From: SZUA-100 sp965248135
Lineage (GTDB): Bacteria > Pseudomonadota > Alphaproteobacteria > Rhizobiales > Rhizobiaceae
Assembly (NCBI GenBank): GCA_965248135.1
Contig: CBDFIN010000012.1
Location: 930,001-994,000 of the forward strand
Length of the DNA: 64,000 bases
Direction: 5' to 3'
Below, one piece after another: positions 42,763 to 51,062 of this stretch. Every line of letters starts with the position of its first letter. Positions within the stretch are counted from its first letter, which is position 1. The notes beneath the pieces are model-generated. The model saw only the letters and a list, made by a program, of their open reading frames with translations. It was not told where the DNA came from and ran no database searches. The translations under genes were made by a program, and so were the position numbers.

Positions 42763-45700
42763 TTAGACACTTATGCTCTTTAGCGCCTTGACCAGCTCAG
42801 CATCGACTTTGCCCGTTTGCGCCAGTCCGGCTTTTTTCTGGAAGCCCATTATGGCACGGCGGGTTTTTGGACCCATCAGACCATCGGGAGTGCCGACATC
42901 GAAGCCAAGTTTGTTCAACAGCACCTGTGCCTGTTTGACCGTTGCAATGCTGGCCGTTGCACTATCTTGCCGCCATTCTTCAGGAATTGTTACCCTGTTG
43001 GTGCTCTGGTCCAGAGGCTCTGGCCGCCATTCATCGACTGCAAGTCGCGCTTTATCCAGCGCTTTTGGATCCATGACATTTGCCACCTCATCCCGCTTCT
43101 TGCTTGAATCGACATCACCGGTCTTTGCCGCAAGAGCGAACCACTTGTACGATTCGGCAAGATTTTGGCCGGTGCCCATGCCCTGGCCATAAAGTATTCC
43201 AAGATTGTACTGACTGTCCTTGACACCCTTGTTGGCGGCCTTGTTAAACCAGTTTAGCGCTTCGTCCATGTCCGGATTACCATCGGCGCCCATGGTGTGG
43301 ATCACCGCAAGATTGTGCATGGCACGCGCATTGCCCAGATCGGCAGATCGGCGATACCAGTTGGATGCGCTGACAAGATCACGCTCAACGCCCAGACCTT
43401 TTTCGTAGAGGCTGCCCAAACGATATTGGGCCGGGGCGAATTCCTGCGCGGCAGCGCGGCGGAACCATTCGGCCGCCTCGGTCATGTCGCGCTTGATACC
43501 GCTACCGTTGGAATAACGCAGTCCAATTTCGTATTGCGCCTTGGCATCGCCCTCAGCTGCCGCCTGGCGAAGCGCCGGCGGGCCAAGTTGGTCGTCCGGC
43601 AGTGGTCCACCGATAATCTGGTTATCGAGGCTATCGTCACCGGTGATTGGCGCGGCAGCTTCAAGTTTCTCGCTGTTTTGATCAGTGGCCAAAGGTGCCG
43701 TTATAGTGCTTTCCTGCGAAAGTCCGGCGTTCTCGGTGACGCCGTCAGGCCGACCTTCCGGAATGCCTGTGACGATCCGGGTGGAGCTCTTGTCGCCGGC
43801 CTTTGATCCATCGGGCGCGGTTGCGCTGCCTGACGTAGTGTTGCTTGCGTCGGGCATAGGCGGTTGAGCCGCGCTTTCATTGCCTTCGCCGGCAGCTCCC
43901 TCATTCACCGGTCCGGCGTTTTGTTGGCCGGCCGAGGAATTTGCAGGCAGGCTTGCAAGCTCGTCGCCACTGTCGCTTTGAAGCAGCAATTTCGAACCGG
44001 CGAAGGCCAAAAGAACCATCAATACGGCGGCAGCGGCGATAATCACCGGTCGACGCGATAAGCCGGCTAATGCGTAACCGGCTGTCGCCGGTTTGTCCCG
44101 TTCATCAACTATTACTTCCTCACCATCAACCGCCCCGTCTTCATCAGCCGCCGATCTTGCCGCGCGTCTGGCAGCAGCGATGAAGTCCATCTTGCCGGCC
44201 GGAATTTCACTGTCGGAAGACGCATGACGGAATTCTTCCGATGCGCGTTTTACCAGCTCAGGAATATCCGGCACACCGGTGCCCGGCTCCAGCGGTCGGT
44301 GGTCTTCCTCCCGTGCGATTTCGGCAACTTTCAGGTCGTCCGCTGGATCAATTGACGGAGCATCAACTATTTTTTTCGCCACCGGTGCAGTCGGGTTCGA
44401 TACAGTTTCTGTTCTTGCCGGAGCTTTTTCTGGCCTTCTGGCGTGTCTGGCCGCTGCAATCGTTGAAGCTCTCGATTGAGGTGTGGTCTGCAATTTCCCT
44501 TCAATTGAATCCAATCTGGCCGCCACATTACCAAGCGTGTGTTGAACCGACCTTATGGCCCGGTCCGATCCATCATCCTTTTGGTCTGCAATGGTCCTTA
44601 GAGCCTTCAGATCTTCTGACAGGGCGCTGATCAACTCTACCGGCAGATTTTGGCCGTCCATCGATTGCATGGCAGTTTGGGCTGAATTGGTAATGGTACT
44701 CAATGTCAGTTCGCGATCGGCCTCCATACGCTGCTCAATTTGGCCCAGCCGGTTTTCCAGACCGGTGAAATCCGGTGGCAATTGCTCACCAACATCCAGC
44801 TTCCCGGCAATATTGGCGATCTGAGTTTCCAGATTGGCAAGCTGGATGTCGGAGGAATTTGACCCCACCGCCGCATCAAGGCGCTCCGCCAGTTGCTGAA
44901 GCTGATGTTCGACCTGCGAATTGTCTGCCAATGCGGGGACAGGTACCGCCGCCGCCCGATCATCCGACAAGGCAATGGATTCAAACGCGCCGAAACGACC
45001 GGTCAGATTTTCAATCCGCTCGGCCAGCCGGGCAATCTGGTTTTCATCATGCTGTTTGCCGGCCGCATCCATATCGAGCCTGCTCGCCAGCTGTTGCAGT
45101 TGCGCCTCGACATTTGTTGTATCCATATTACCGGCTGCCTGCCCGGATTCGGTAGTCTGCAGATTGGAGTCCAGAGTCTCCATCTGATGTGAAAGCGATT
45201 CGATACGCTGATTGAGCTGTTCGAGCTGCTTGTCATCACGCTTTTTAGCCACCAGCTCAACGTATTGGGCAAGTTCGCCAATCTGCTGCTCCATGCGCTC
45301 CAAAACCGGAGAAACGGCAACCGGATCTGGTGACCCATTGACCGATACGGCAACAATTGCCCTGGTGATCTCGTCAAGCCGGCTTTCAATCGCCTCCATA
45401 TTAGGCCCAAGCGATTCGCTGCCCTGGGGTTTTTTAGCCAGGTGATCAACAGCCTCTATGAGACAGTGCAGACGTTGATCCAGCTTCTCCAGATTCTCCA
45501 GTTCGAGCGATCCAGAAAGGTTCTCAACAGTCTCGTTCAGCGTCTCGATGCGGCCAACCAATGCTGAAATTTCCGCTGAAGGTGCGCCGGAGGCAAGTGC
45601 ATCAACACTGCTCTTGAGACCATCTATCTCGTGTTGACCAAATTTTGGCAATCCAACGGTGATTTGGTCAAGCCTGGAATTTATATCCTCAAAGCTATTT

Positions 45701-46383
45701 CCAATGTCTTCCTTGCGGATGGTCGATCCCAGCGATAAGCGAAGGTCATCCAACTCATGGTGCAGTGCATCAAATGCCGATGGATCAAAGCGGGGCGCTT
45801 GTTGCAGCTCCCTGATACCTTCTGCGATGCGGTCTAGTTCATCACCAGATGGGCTCATTTGTCCAGAATGGGAAACGGAATCGCGGATTCCCGACATTCC
45901 GTCACCGATTTCATAACGCAAACCATCAAGCTTATCGCTCAATTCTCTGAGTTCGGCGGAAAGTGTGTCAAGTACGGGCGGGGCGACCGCCGCCGAAGGG
46001 GCAACATTGCCCCCGACCGCGCCATTTGAGTTTGGTACCGGTTCTTGCAACGCCATGTTCAGCATGTTTTTGCGTCTGGCAATTTCGGCAACGGCATCAG
46101 TCGGCGTATTGACTGCAGACCCGCCGGGTGCCGCCGGGTACGACTTTGCTGCAGCATCCTGCTGGCTCATTTGCCCGGTAAGCATACGGATCCTTTGTTC
46201 AAGCTCCTCAACCGTCGATTGGGCTGGGTCCGCCGTCTGGTTTCCGTGCCGCGGCTTGACTGTATGTCCAATGCCACCAAGCTTGCGTTCGATTGATTCT
46301 ATCGAGCGGCTGAGCGTGGCCAGTCTCTCGCTGCTGTTAAGATTGCGGCGTTCAAGCAAGGCATCAAGATTGGAACGCGTCAT
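42763..46383 (-). CDS. PodJ-like polar localisation protein with Sel1 repeats and peptidoglycan-binding domain
   Basis: The 1206-residue protein has a long cytoplasmic coiled-coil region (about 1-640; many heptads such as IGRIETLNETVENLSGSLE-type repeats), a membrane helix near 778-797 (RRPVIIAAAAVLMVLLAF), a periplasmic linker, three to four Sel1/TPR-like repeats near 936-1085 (AQYEIGLRYSNGSGIKRD, AQYRLGSLYEKGLGVERD, YNLGILYGQGMGTGQN), and a C-terminal peptidoglycan-binding domain near 1146-1205 (AQVLLNKLGFDVGTPDG). This order matches alphaproteobacterial PodJ proteins, which organise cell-pole factors. GANTC sites and a CtrA-like box lie upstream. Confidence 0.85.
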   Translation of the reverse strand: MTRSNLDALLERRNLNSSERLATLSRSIESIERKLGGIGHTVKPRHGNQTADPAQSTVEELEQRIRMLTGQMSQQDAAAKSYPAAPGGSAVNTPTDAVAEIARRKNMLNMALQEPVPNSNGAVGGNVAPSAAVAPPVLDTLSAELRELSDKLDGLRYEIGDGMSGIRDSVSHSGQMSPSGDELDRIAEGIRELQQAPRFDPSAFDALHHELDDLRLSLGSTIRKEDIGNSFEDINSRLDQITVGLPKFGQHEIDGLKSSVDALASGAPSAEISALVGRIETLNETVENLSGSLELENLEKLDQRLHCLIEAVDHLAKKPQGSESLGPNMEAIESRLDEITRAIVAVSVNGSPDPVAVSPVLERMEQQIGELAQYVELVAKKRDDKQLEQLNQRIESLSHQMETLDSNLQTTESGQAAGNMDTTNVEAQLQQLASRLDMDAAGKQHDENQIARLAERIENLTGRFGAFESIALSDDRAAAVPVPALADNSQVEHQLQQLAERLDAAVGSNSSDIQLANLETQIANIAGKLDVGEQLPPDFTGLENRLGQIEQRMEADRELTLSTITNSAQTAMQSMDGQNLPVELISALSEDLKALRTIADQKDDGSDRAIRSVQHTLGNVAARLDSIEGKLQTTPQSRASTIAAARHARRPEKAPARTETVSNPTAPVAKKIVDAPSIDPADDLKVAEIAREEDHRPLEPGTGVPDIPELVKRASEEFRHASSDSEIPAGKMDFIAAARRAARSAADEDGAVDGEEVIVDERDKPATAGYALAGLSRRPVIIAAAAVLMVLLAFAGSKLLLQSDSGDELASLPANSSAGQQNAGPVNEGAAGEGNESAAQPPMPDASNTTSGSATAPDGSKAGDKSSTRIVTGIPEGRPDGVTENAGLSQESTITAPLATDQNSEKLEAAAPITGDDSLDNQIIGGPLPDDQLGPPALRQAAAEGDAKAQYEIGLRYSNGSGIKRDMTEAAEWFRRAAAQEFAPAQYRLGSLYEKGLGVERDLVSASNWYRRSADLGNARAMHNLAVIHTMGADGNPDMDEALNWFNKAANKGVKDSQYNLGILYGQGMGTGQNLAESYKWFALAAKTGDVDSSKKRDEVANVMDPKALDKARLAVDEWRPEPLDQSTNRVTIPEEWRQDSATASIATVKQAQVLLNKLGFDVGTPDGLMGPKTRRAIMGFQKKAGLAQTGKVDAELVKALKSISV

Positions 46384-46607
46384 ATCTTATCCACTAGGTT
46401 TCCAGAAACGGCTTTGCCGGTCTGGCTGGTTCGTCTGTCGGCATTTTTTTTCGCAAGCCTGTCTTTGTCCGGCACCCTGTTATCCAGCCCCTCGACGACA
46501 AAGCGGGCCGCTTCGTCGATATTTTTGCGGCGTTCTCCAACTCCTGAATGCGCATTAGGTTGATTGTCAGGCAACTTGCGCTGGCGGGGAGCCGGAGATG
46601 TTGGCAT
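46380..46607 (-). CDS. Small ORF coupled to the PodJ-like gene
   Basis: A 75-codon frame whose TGA overlaps the ATG of the PodJ-like gene by four bases (ATGA), which argues for translational coupling. The predicted peptide is charged and proline-rich (MPTSPAPRQRKLPDNQPN, EAARFVVEGLDNRVPDKDRL) with no known domain. The ribosome site before the ATG is weak. It may be a real short peptide, a leader, or chance. Confidence 0.35.
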   Translation of the reverse strand: MPTSPAPRQRKLPDNQPNAHSGVGERRKNIDEAARFVVEGLDNRVPDKDRLAKKNADRRTSQTGKAVSGNLVDKI

Positions 46608-46610
46608 CGC

Positions 46611-46722
46611 GATTCACGTTATCCCTATTCCATTCAATGTCATTTGTTCAAAGCAATAGACCGGGAATCCTTGAGGTGATAATCTTACAACCATGGTAAA
46701 CAGCGGGTTAACAAAGCGAGTC
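46611..46722 (-). promoter_or_regulatory. GANTC cluster with CtrA-like box upstream of the podJ-like gene
   Basis: GATTC at 46611, GAATC at 46665 and GAGTC at 46718 fall within 112 bases. Beside the last is TAAA-N7-TTAAC (46697-46712), one base from the CtrA consensus TTAA-N7-TTAAC. The rest of the 46623-46900 gap shows no gene. A cell-cycle promoter here is an inference from the known roles of CcrM, GcrA and CtrA. Confidence 0.5.
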
Positions 46723-46904
46723 ACGGGTTTACAAAGTTGTACTACCGGTCAGATATCGCGATTATTCGGCCAATCCGCGTAGGAATTTGGGGGCTGACCG
46801 CCATTTTACTCAACACTACAATCCCGACGACCAAACTAGGATCTGCTGAGTATCGGGATTTGGAAATGTGGAATAGCGGGATTACTTTATTATGATCATG
46901 GCTC

Positions 46905-46982
46905 ATCAGGAGTGCACAGCGACCGGCGCTTACGCGCCGCCCCTGCAAAGGCCTGGGCGTAGCCCAAAATGGCCGTGAGTAA
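46905..46982 (-). repeat. Diverged copy of the 84-bp repeat, opposite orientation
   Basis: Read on the minus strand it matches the units at 4583-4758 best in the 3' half (AAGCGCCGGTCGCTGTGC and CTCCTGAT are shared), with differences in the first half. The hairpin core GGCGC-GTAA-GCGCC is kept by a single base change in the loop. This shows the repeat is dispersed and not merely a local duplication. Confidence 0.85.
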
Positions 46983-46984
46983 GA

Positions 46985-47080
46985 AAAACGCCCGGATTTA
47001 GGCGTGAAATCGCCGGCAGGACGATCCCTTTCAAGATTTCGCAACGACAAACCGGGCGATTTTGACCATATCCTGCCGAA
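46985..47080. other. Possible structured, pseudoknot-capable intergenic segment
   Basis: CGCCCGG (46989-46995) is complementary to CCGGGCG (47052-47058), and CGGCAGGA (47014-47021) to TCCTGCCG (47071-47078). The pairs alternate rather than nest, so together they would form a pseudoknot. A competing pairing AAATCGCC (47007-47014) with GGCGATTT (47055-47062) also exists. From here to the MerR gene (47437) no gene was recognised. Confidence 0.3.
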
Positions 47081-47436
47081 CGCGGCGCATCCAAAACCTG
47101 ATGCTCAACAGACCCTCGGCAGTCAAATTCGGATCAAATTGTGGGTTTCGATTTGCGCACCTTGAAATTGTAGCAATAAGCTTATAAATCTGGCAAAGTT
47201 ACTATTGGAAGAAAATAACAGTATCGGCCAATTAGACCGTGTTCCAGGTTCGAGCGTGACATTGCTGTATTCCCTATGTGCAATGTCAAATCCCTACTAG
47301 TCGCTAGTCCTGACCTGTGATTTGCTTCCGACCGCGGGTTGCCTCGATAAACGTCAAACTGGCGCCTAATTCGAGCATAAGCCCCTGGTTCCTCCGAACG
47401 CACAATAAATAGAAACAAAGTCAGCAGGAATCCAAT

Positions 47437-47874
47437 ATGTCCCAAAAAAGCTCATACGCTTCGCGAACACGTGATAGTGTAGCGATAATACCAGCAGCCG
47501 ATCAACATACGACTTATCGAATTGGAGATTTGGCGCGTGAATTCGACCTAACATTGCGCACCTTGCGCTTCTATGAAGACAAAGGACTTGTAACGCCAAA
47601 AAGGTGCGGTACGACAAGGCTTTACAGTAATGAAGACCGCGCCCGACTGGAACTCATCCTGTTCAGCAAAAAAGTCGGTTTTTCGCTACTTGAGATCAGA
47701 GAACTGCTTGATGGATATGATGCCGCCAGTGAATTGAGTAACCCGCTGGCCAATTCAAAGAACCAGTTTGAGGAAAAGCTCGGCGAGTTAAGGCAGCAGA
47801 GGGCCGATATCGAGAAGGCAATTGATGAGCTTTCCCAGCAACTTCAATCCGATAATGGGCTGTTTGCCAATTAG
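47437..47874 (+). CDS. MerR-family transcriptional regulator
   Basis: The 145-residue protein has the N-terminal MerR winged helix (TYRIGDLAREFDLTLRTLRFYEDKGLVTPKR), the second wing (GTTRLYSNEDRARLELILFSKKVGFSLLEIRELL), and a C-terminal dimerisation helix (KNQFEEKLGELRQQRADIEK). It has a single cysteine (KRCGTTR) in the DNA-binding part and no metal-binding cysteine pair in the C-terminus, so a metal sensor is unlikely. It carries about 25 residues before the HTH. The target genes are unknown; the gene stands alone, followed by a run of hairpins. Confidence 0.88.
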   Translation: MSQKSSYASRTRDSVAIIPAADQHTTYRIGDLAREFDLTLRTLRFYEDKGLVTPKRCGTTRLYSNEDRARLELILFSKKVGFSLLEIRELLDGYDAASELSNPLANSKNQFEEKLGELRQQRADIEKAIDELSQQLQSDNGLFAN

Positions 47875-47938
47875 CGTAATTTCAGCAAAGGTCACAGGCT
47901 TTTGCGCTCGTGAGATTGCGTAGTATTAAAGTGACACA

Positions 47939-47972
47939 CCACATTTCGTGAATGTAATCAGACGAAATGTGG
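47939..47972. repeat. Perfect 11-base inverted repeat after the MerR gene
   Basis: CCACATTTCGT and ACGAAATGTGG with a 12-base loop, directly against hairpin B. There is no T run, so it is not a standard terminator. It may be an operator, part of the adjoining composite element, or a transcript-stabilising hairpin. A counterpart was not found next to the copy at 7211-7382. Confidence 0.6.
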
Positions 47973-47973
47973 C

Positions 47974-48135
47974 CTGGTGGTTCTGTGCCAACATTTGCAT
48001 CCCTTTGCAGCACCCTTGTTTGCAAATGCTGGCACAGAACCGCTAGGATATTGAATCTAGTGGCATTTTTGAATTTGACATTTGAAAAAGAATGATGTTG
48101 CAAATGGGACTCAAATGTCAAATTCATTCCACTAG
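47974..48135. repeat. Composite hairpin repeat B-A, copy 2 (reverse orientation)
   Basis: Hairpin B occupies 47974-48047 (ends CCTGGTGGTTC / GAACCGCTAGG) and hairpin A 48057-48135 (ends CTAGTGG / CCACTAG). The spacer GATATTGAAT is the reverse complement of the spacer between A and B at 7290-7301. The whole unit is therefore the inverted form of the element upstream of mutS. It fills most of the gap between the MerR gene and the hydrolase gene. Confidence 0.88.
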
Positions 48136-48170
48136 GGCACATCAGCCAGTTTTGGGAAAGCTCTGATTTT

Positions 48171-49064
48171 ATGCAAGAACCATCAACCGAAACGACCGTT
48201 GGCTTTCATGCTTTTGAGTATCTAAGTAGTGATGGTCTGGCTTTGTGGGGGCGGATGTATGTTCCAAGCAGCAAATCAAAGCGAACACCGGTGCTCTGTT
48301 TGGCGGGATTAACCCGCAACAGTGCCGATTTTCACCAATTCGCGTTGGCACTATCAAACCACCCCAAACACCCCCGCCGGGTGCTGGCACTGGACTATCG
48401 TGGCCGGGGTAATTCGGCCTACGACCGCAATACCGACAATTATAATTTGTTGGTTGAAGCAGGCGATGTGATCGCCGCCTGTGATGCGGCAGGTTTTGCA
48501 GACATTTCGCTGGTCGGTACCTCTCGGGGCGGCATGATTGCGATGGCCCTTGCTGCGATGCGACCGGGCATGCTCAAGCACGTGGTACTCAACGATATCG
48601 GCCCTGAAATCGATGGCGTGGGCTGGGCACGTATCAAGACGACGCTTGGCAGGATGGCTCGACCGGCAAGCTGGAAAGAGGCGGTTGAACTTCAAAAGGA
48701 TGCCTTGGGCGGACAATTCACCGGACTGAGCGAGCAGGAGTGGAAGGAACATGCGCACGCGACTTTTATCGACGTTGCAGGCAGACCAGAGCGCAGTTTT
48801 GATGAGGAACTACTGACCTCACTGAAGATTCAGAATTTCGATAATAAATTGCCGACATTTTGGCCCCAGTTTGATGGACTTCGCCGGATTCCACTGCTGG
48901 CTATTCGCGGACAGAATTCGGATCTGCTTTCCAAGTCCACATTGGAGAAAATGGCGGCGCGCCATCCTGGTATGAAGTCTATAGTCGTTGAGGGCCAGGG
49001 TCACGCACCGCTGCTTCACACCGGGAAGCTGCCGGACCAGATTTACCGATTCCTGGAAAGTTGA
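48171..49064 (+). CDS. Alpha/beta hydrolase
   Basis: The 297-residue protein has the alpha/beta-hydrolase pattern: PVLCLAGLTRNSADFHQFA (oxyanion region), VLALDYRGRGNSAYDRN, nucleophile elbow VGTSRGGM with the catalytic Ser, LLAIRGQNSDLLS with the acid, and GQGHAPLL with the His. It has no signal peptide. The fold is certain but the substrate is not; it resembles carboxylic-ester hydrolases common in the order. The start lies 35 bases after the composite hairpin, and it converges with the ArsC-like gene. Confidence 0.88.
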   Translation: MQEPSTETTVGFHAFEYLSSDGLALWGRMYVPSSKSKRTPVLCLAGLTRNSADFHQFALALSNHPKHPRRVLALDYRGRGNSAYDRNTDNYNLLVEAGDVIAACDAAGFADISLVGTSRGGMIAMALAAMRPGMLKHVVLNDIGPEIDGVGWARIKTTLGRMARPASWKEAVELQKDALGGQFTGLSEQEWKEHAHATFIDVAGRPERSFDEELLTSLKIQNFDNKLPTFWPQFDGLRRIPLLAIRGQNSDLLSKSTLEKMAARHPGMKSIVVEGQGHAPLLHTGKLPDQIYRFLES

Positions 49065-49095
49065 AACCAGAAGAAGCGCAAACACGCCCGCATCG

Positions 49096-49437
49096 TCAGA
49101 CAAGACCAAGTACATTTTCAGGCGGGCGGCCAAGTACGGCCTTTCCATTTGCTATCACGATAGGCCTTTCAATCAGTATCGGATGTTCCACCATTGCCGC
49201 AATCAGTTCCTCCTCTGCGGCGCTGGCCAAAGAAAGCTCGCTGTAGATCTTTTCGCTGCTGCGGACAAATGACGACAAGGGAAGCCCAAGCGCGATCGCG
49301 ATCTGCCTGATTTCTGCTGCGCTGGGCGGATTCTTTTGGTAGTCAATAATTTCTGGATCGAAACCCCTTTCCCGCAACAGCAGCAAAGCCTGTCGGGATT
49401 TCGAACAGCGTGGATTGTGCCAGATGGTGATCTTCAT
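49096..49437 (-). CDS. arsC: ArsC-family arsenate reductase (glutaredoxin type)
   Basis: A 113-residue thioredoxin-fold protein with the CRSK-like active site WHNPRCSKSRQAL (cysteine near residue 10), the region IDYQKNPPSAAEIRQI and the substrate motif HPILIERPIVI. These match arsenate reductases that use glutathione and glutaredoxin. The ATG at MKITIW follows AGGAGA, whereas an adjacent in-frame TTG is not favoured. No arsenite exporter or ArsR regulator is nearby, so a role outside arsenic resistance (as in the Spx/ArsC-like group) is possible. Confidence 0.88.
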   Translation of the reverse strand: MKITIWHNPRCSKSRQALLLLRERGFDPEIIDYQKNPPSAAEIRQIAIALGLPLSSFVRSSEKIYSELSLASAAEEELIAAMVEHPILIERPIVIANGKAVLGRPPENVLGLV

Positions 49438-49521
49438 CAAGGTCTCCTCGAAAAATGGGCGTGGCTGGTTTATGCCAACGGAAATTAATATTGTCTCATA
49501 TGACAGGAGCGTACCTTGGTA

Positions 49522-50613
49522 TTATCCGTTCCCTGCAGCCCAACTGTCAGTCTTGCGGCCGGTCACTTCACTGATCGATACAAGGTTATTGCTATCCAGA
49601 TAGGCGGACAGTCCCCGCAATATCTTAGCCGGTAATCCAGGCCCCTTAAAAACCAGTCCGGTATAGAGCTGCACCAGATCAGCTCCAGCCTCAATCTTGG
49701 CGATGGCTGTCTCGCTGTCGTCGACGCCACCAACACCGATTATCGGAAACTTCCGGTCAAGGCGCTGGCGCATTCTAGCCAGCATAATTGTCGACTTGAT
49801 GAACAGCGGTTTGCCGGACAATCCACCTTGCTCGCCAGCTTTTTGGTTGTCGCAAAGGAACGGCCGAGCAAGAGTGGTGTTGGAAATGATCATGCCGTCA
49901 AGCGCCGATGCGCCGACGACATCGGCGATCTCGTCGAGTTCTTTATCGACCAGGTCAGGTGCAATTTTGAGGAAAACCGGTACATTGGGATGCCCTTCAA
50001 CAACGGCATTTTGCCTTGCATCGAGCACCCGATCAAGAAGTTCCTTCAGTGCCATGCCGGTTTGCAGATTGCGCAGTCCTGGCGTGTTGGGTGAGGATAT
50101 GTTGACAGTGAAATAATTGGCGAAATGGGCAAAAACCTCAATACCCCTGACATAGTCGGCAATAAAATCGGCAGTATCCTTGTTGGCGCCGATATTGACC
50201 CCGATAATACCGTTGGAACTTCGCTTCAGCAGGCGTTTCATTGCCGCAGCGTACCCCTGGTTGTTAAAACCGAGCCGGTTGATAAGTGCTGCATCGGACA
50301 CCAATCGAAAAAGCCGTGGTGGAGGATTCCCCTGCTGGGGTCGCGGGGTTATGGTGCCGATTTCGGCATAGCCAAATCCAAGCTGCAGCAAGGCGTTGGG
50401 AACCTCGGCATTTTTGTCATAGCCGGCGGCGATGCCAATTGGATTGGGAAAATCGAGGCCTGCCACACGTACAGCTAGTCTATCATCGGTGTTGTTTTGC
50501 ACACCGGGCAAAATTCCAGATTTTAGCCCTAGAATTGACAGTTTATGGGCCAATTCCGGTGGCAGGCCAAAAAGCACTGGTCCAAGCAGACGGGCGTATA
50601 ATTCGTCAATCAC
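49522..50613 (-). CDS. pyrD: Dihydroorotate dehydrogenase (quinone), class 2
   Basis: PyrD oxidises dihydroorotate to orotate in pyrimidine synthesis and passes electrons to the quinone pool. The 363 residues start with the membrane-association helices (ELYARLLGPVLFGLPPELAH), then VAGLDFPNPIGIAAGYDKNAE, the GTITPRPQQGNPPPRLFRL segment, FTVNISSPNTPGLRNLQ with the class 2 catalytic Ser, and IIGVGGVDDSETAIAKIEAGA binding FMN. The start is GTG and overlaps the upstream DUF952 stop by four bases (GTGA), so the two are coupled. Confidence 0.96.
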   Translation of the reverse strand: MIDELYARLLGPVLFGLPPELAHKLSILGLKSGILPGVQNNTDDRLAVRVAGLDFPNPIGIAAGYDKNAEVPNALLQLGFGYAEIGTITPRPQQGNPPPRLFRLVSDAALINRLGFNNQGYAAAMKRLLKRSSNGIIGVNIGANKDTADFIADYVRGIEVFAHFANYFTVNISSPNTPGLRNLQTGMALKELLDRVLDARQNAVVEGHPNVPVFLKIAPDLVDKELDEIADVVGASALDGMIISNTTLARPFLCDNQKAGEQGGLSGKPLFIKSTIMLARMRQRLDRKFPIIGVGGVDDSETAIAKIEAGADLVQLYTGLVFKGPGLPAKILRGLSAYLDSNNLVSISEVTGRKTDSWAAGNG

Positions 50614-50960
50614 TGGCCAGGACCCGGAATGATGTGGACACCCGTCTTATCCAGCGGTAACGGCTTGACCCAAAGAACATGTTTCATTGACAACGGCTGA
50701 TAAAGATGCGGAAACAGGGTGCCGCCGCGTGCTTCTTCATAGAAAATTTCCTCACCAAGACCAACCGCATCAACAGCGACTAGAACCAGATTGTTGCGTC
50801 CTTTAAAATGCAAAGCAAGTGTCGAAGGCAGCTGATCTGCGGTTGAAAAATGAATGAACCCATCTTCAATATCTATTTCCGCGCCTGAAAACCGGCCAAC
50901 TTTCTCTGCTGCTTCCCACCGCCGCCGGTCGCAAATTTTGTAGACAATATGAGCTTTCAT
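50610..50960 (-). CDS. DUF952 family protein
   Basis: A 116-residue cytosolic protein with the DUF952 phrases IVYKICDRRRWEAAE, DGFIHFSTADQL, LVLVAVDAVGLG and FPHLYQPL. It begins at ATG 50960; a longer frame to 51233 would be antisense to the secreted-protein gene and is not supported. Its stop overlaps the pyrD start (GTGA). Members of the family resemble glutathione S-transferase-like or PARP-like folds in some reports; function is unsettled. The pairing with pyrD is common in rhizobia. Confidence 0.88.
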   Translation of the reverse strand: MKAHIVYKICDRRRWEAAEKVGRFSGAEIDIEDGFIHFSTADQLPSTLALHFKGRNNLVLVAVDAVGLGEEIFYEEARGGTLFPHLYQPLSMKHVLWVKPLPLDKTGVHIIPGPGQ

Positions 50961-51062
50961 TATCGCTGATCTTTGTGGTGTGTTGTGGTTTTCCCGACCA
51001 GCGCCACAATGGCGGCAAGATTTGTGGTAGAGTGCGCAAAACCGCATTATGAAGTCGCGACC

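Noticed and set aside
46742..47050. Minus-strand frame of 102 codons in the gap before the MerR gene
   Set aside because: It crosses the diverged 84-bp repeat and encodes peptide like that of the other repeat; no ribosome site and no family.
47437..47874. MerR protein as a metal sensor
   Set aside because: The C-terminal region has no cysteine or histidine metal-binding cluster.
49096..49437. An arsenic-resistance operon around the ArsC-like gene
   Set aside because: No arsenite pump, ArsR-type regulator or ArsH nearby; neighbours are a hydrolase and pyrD.
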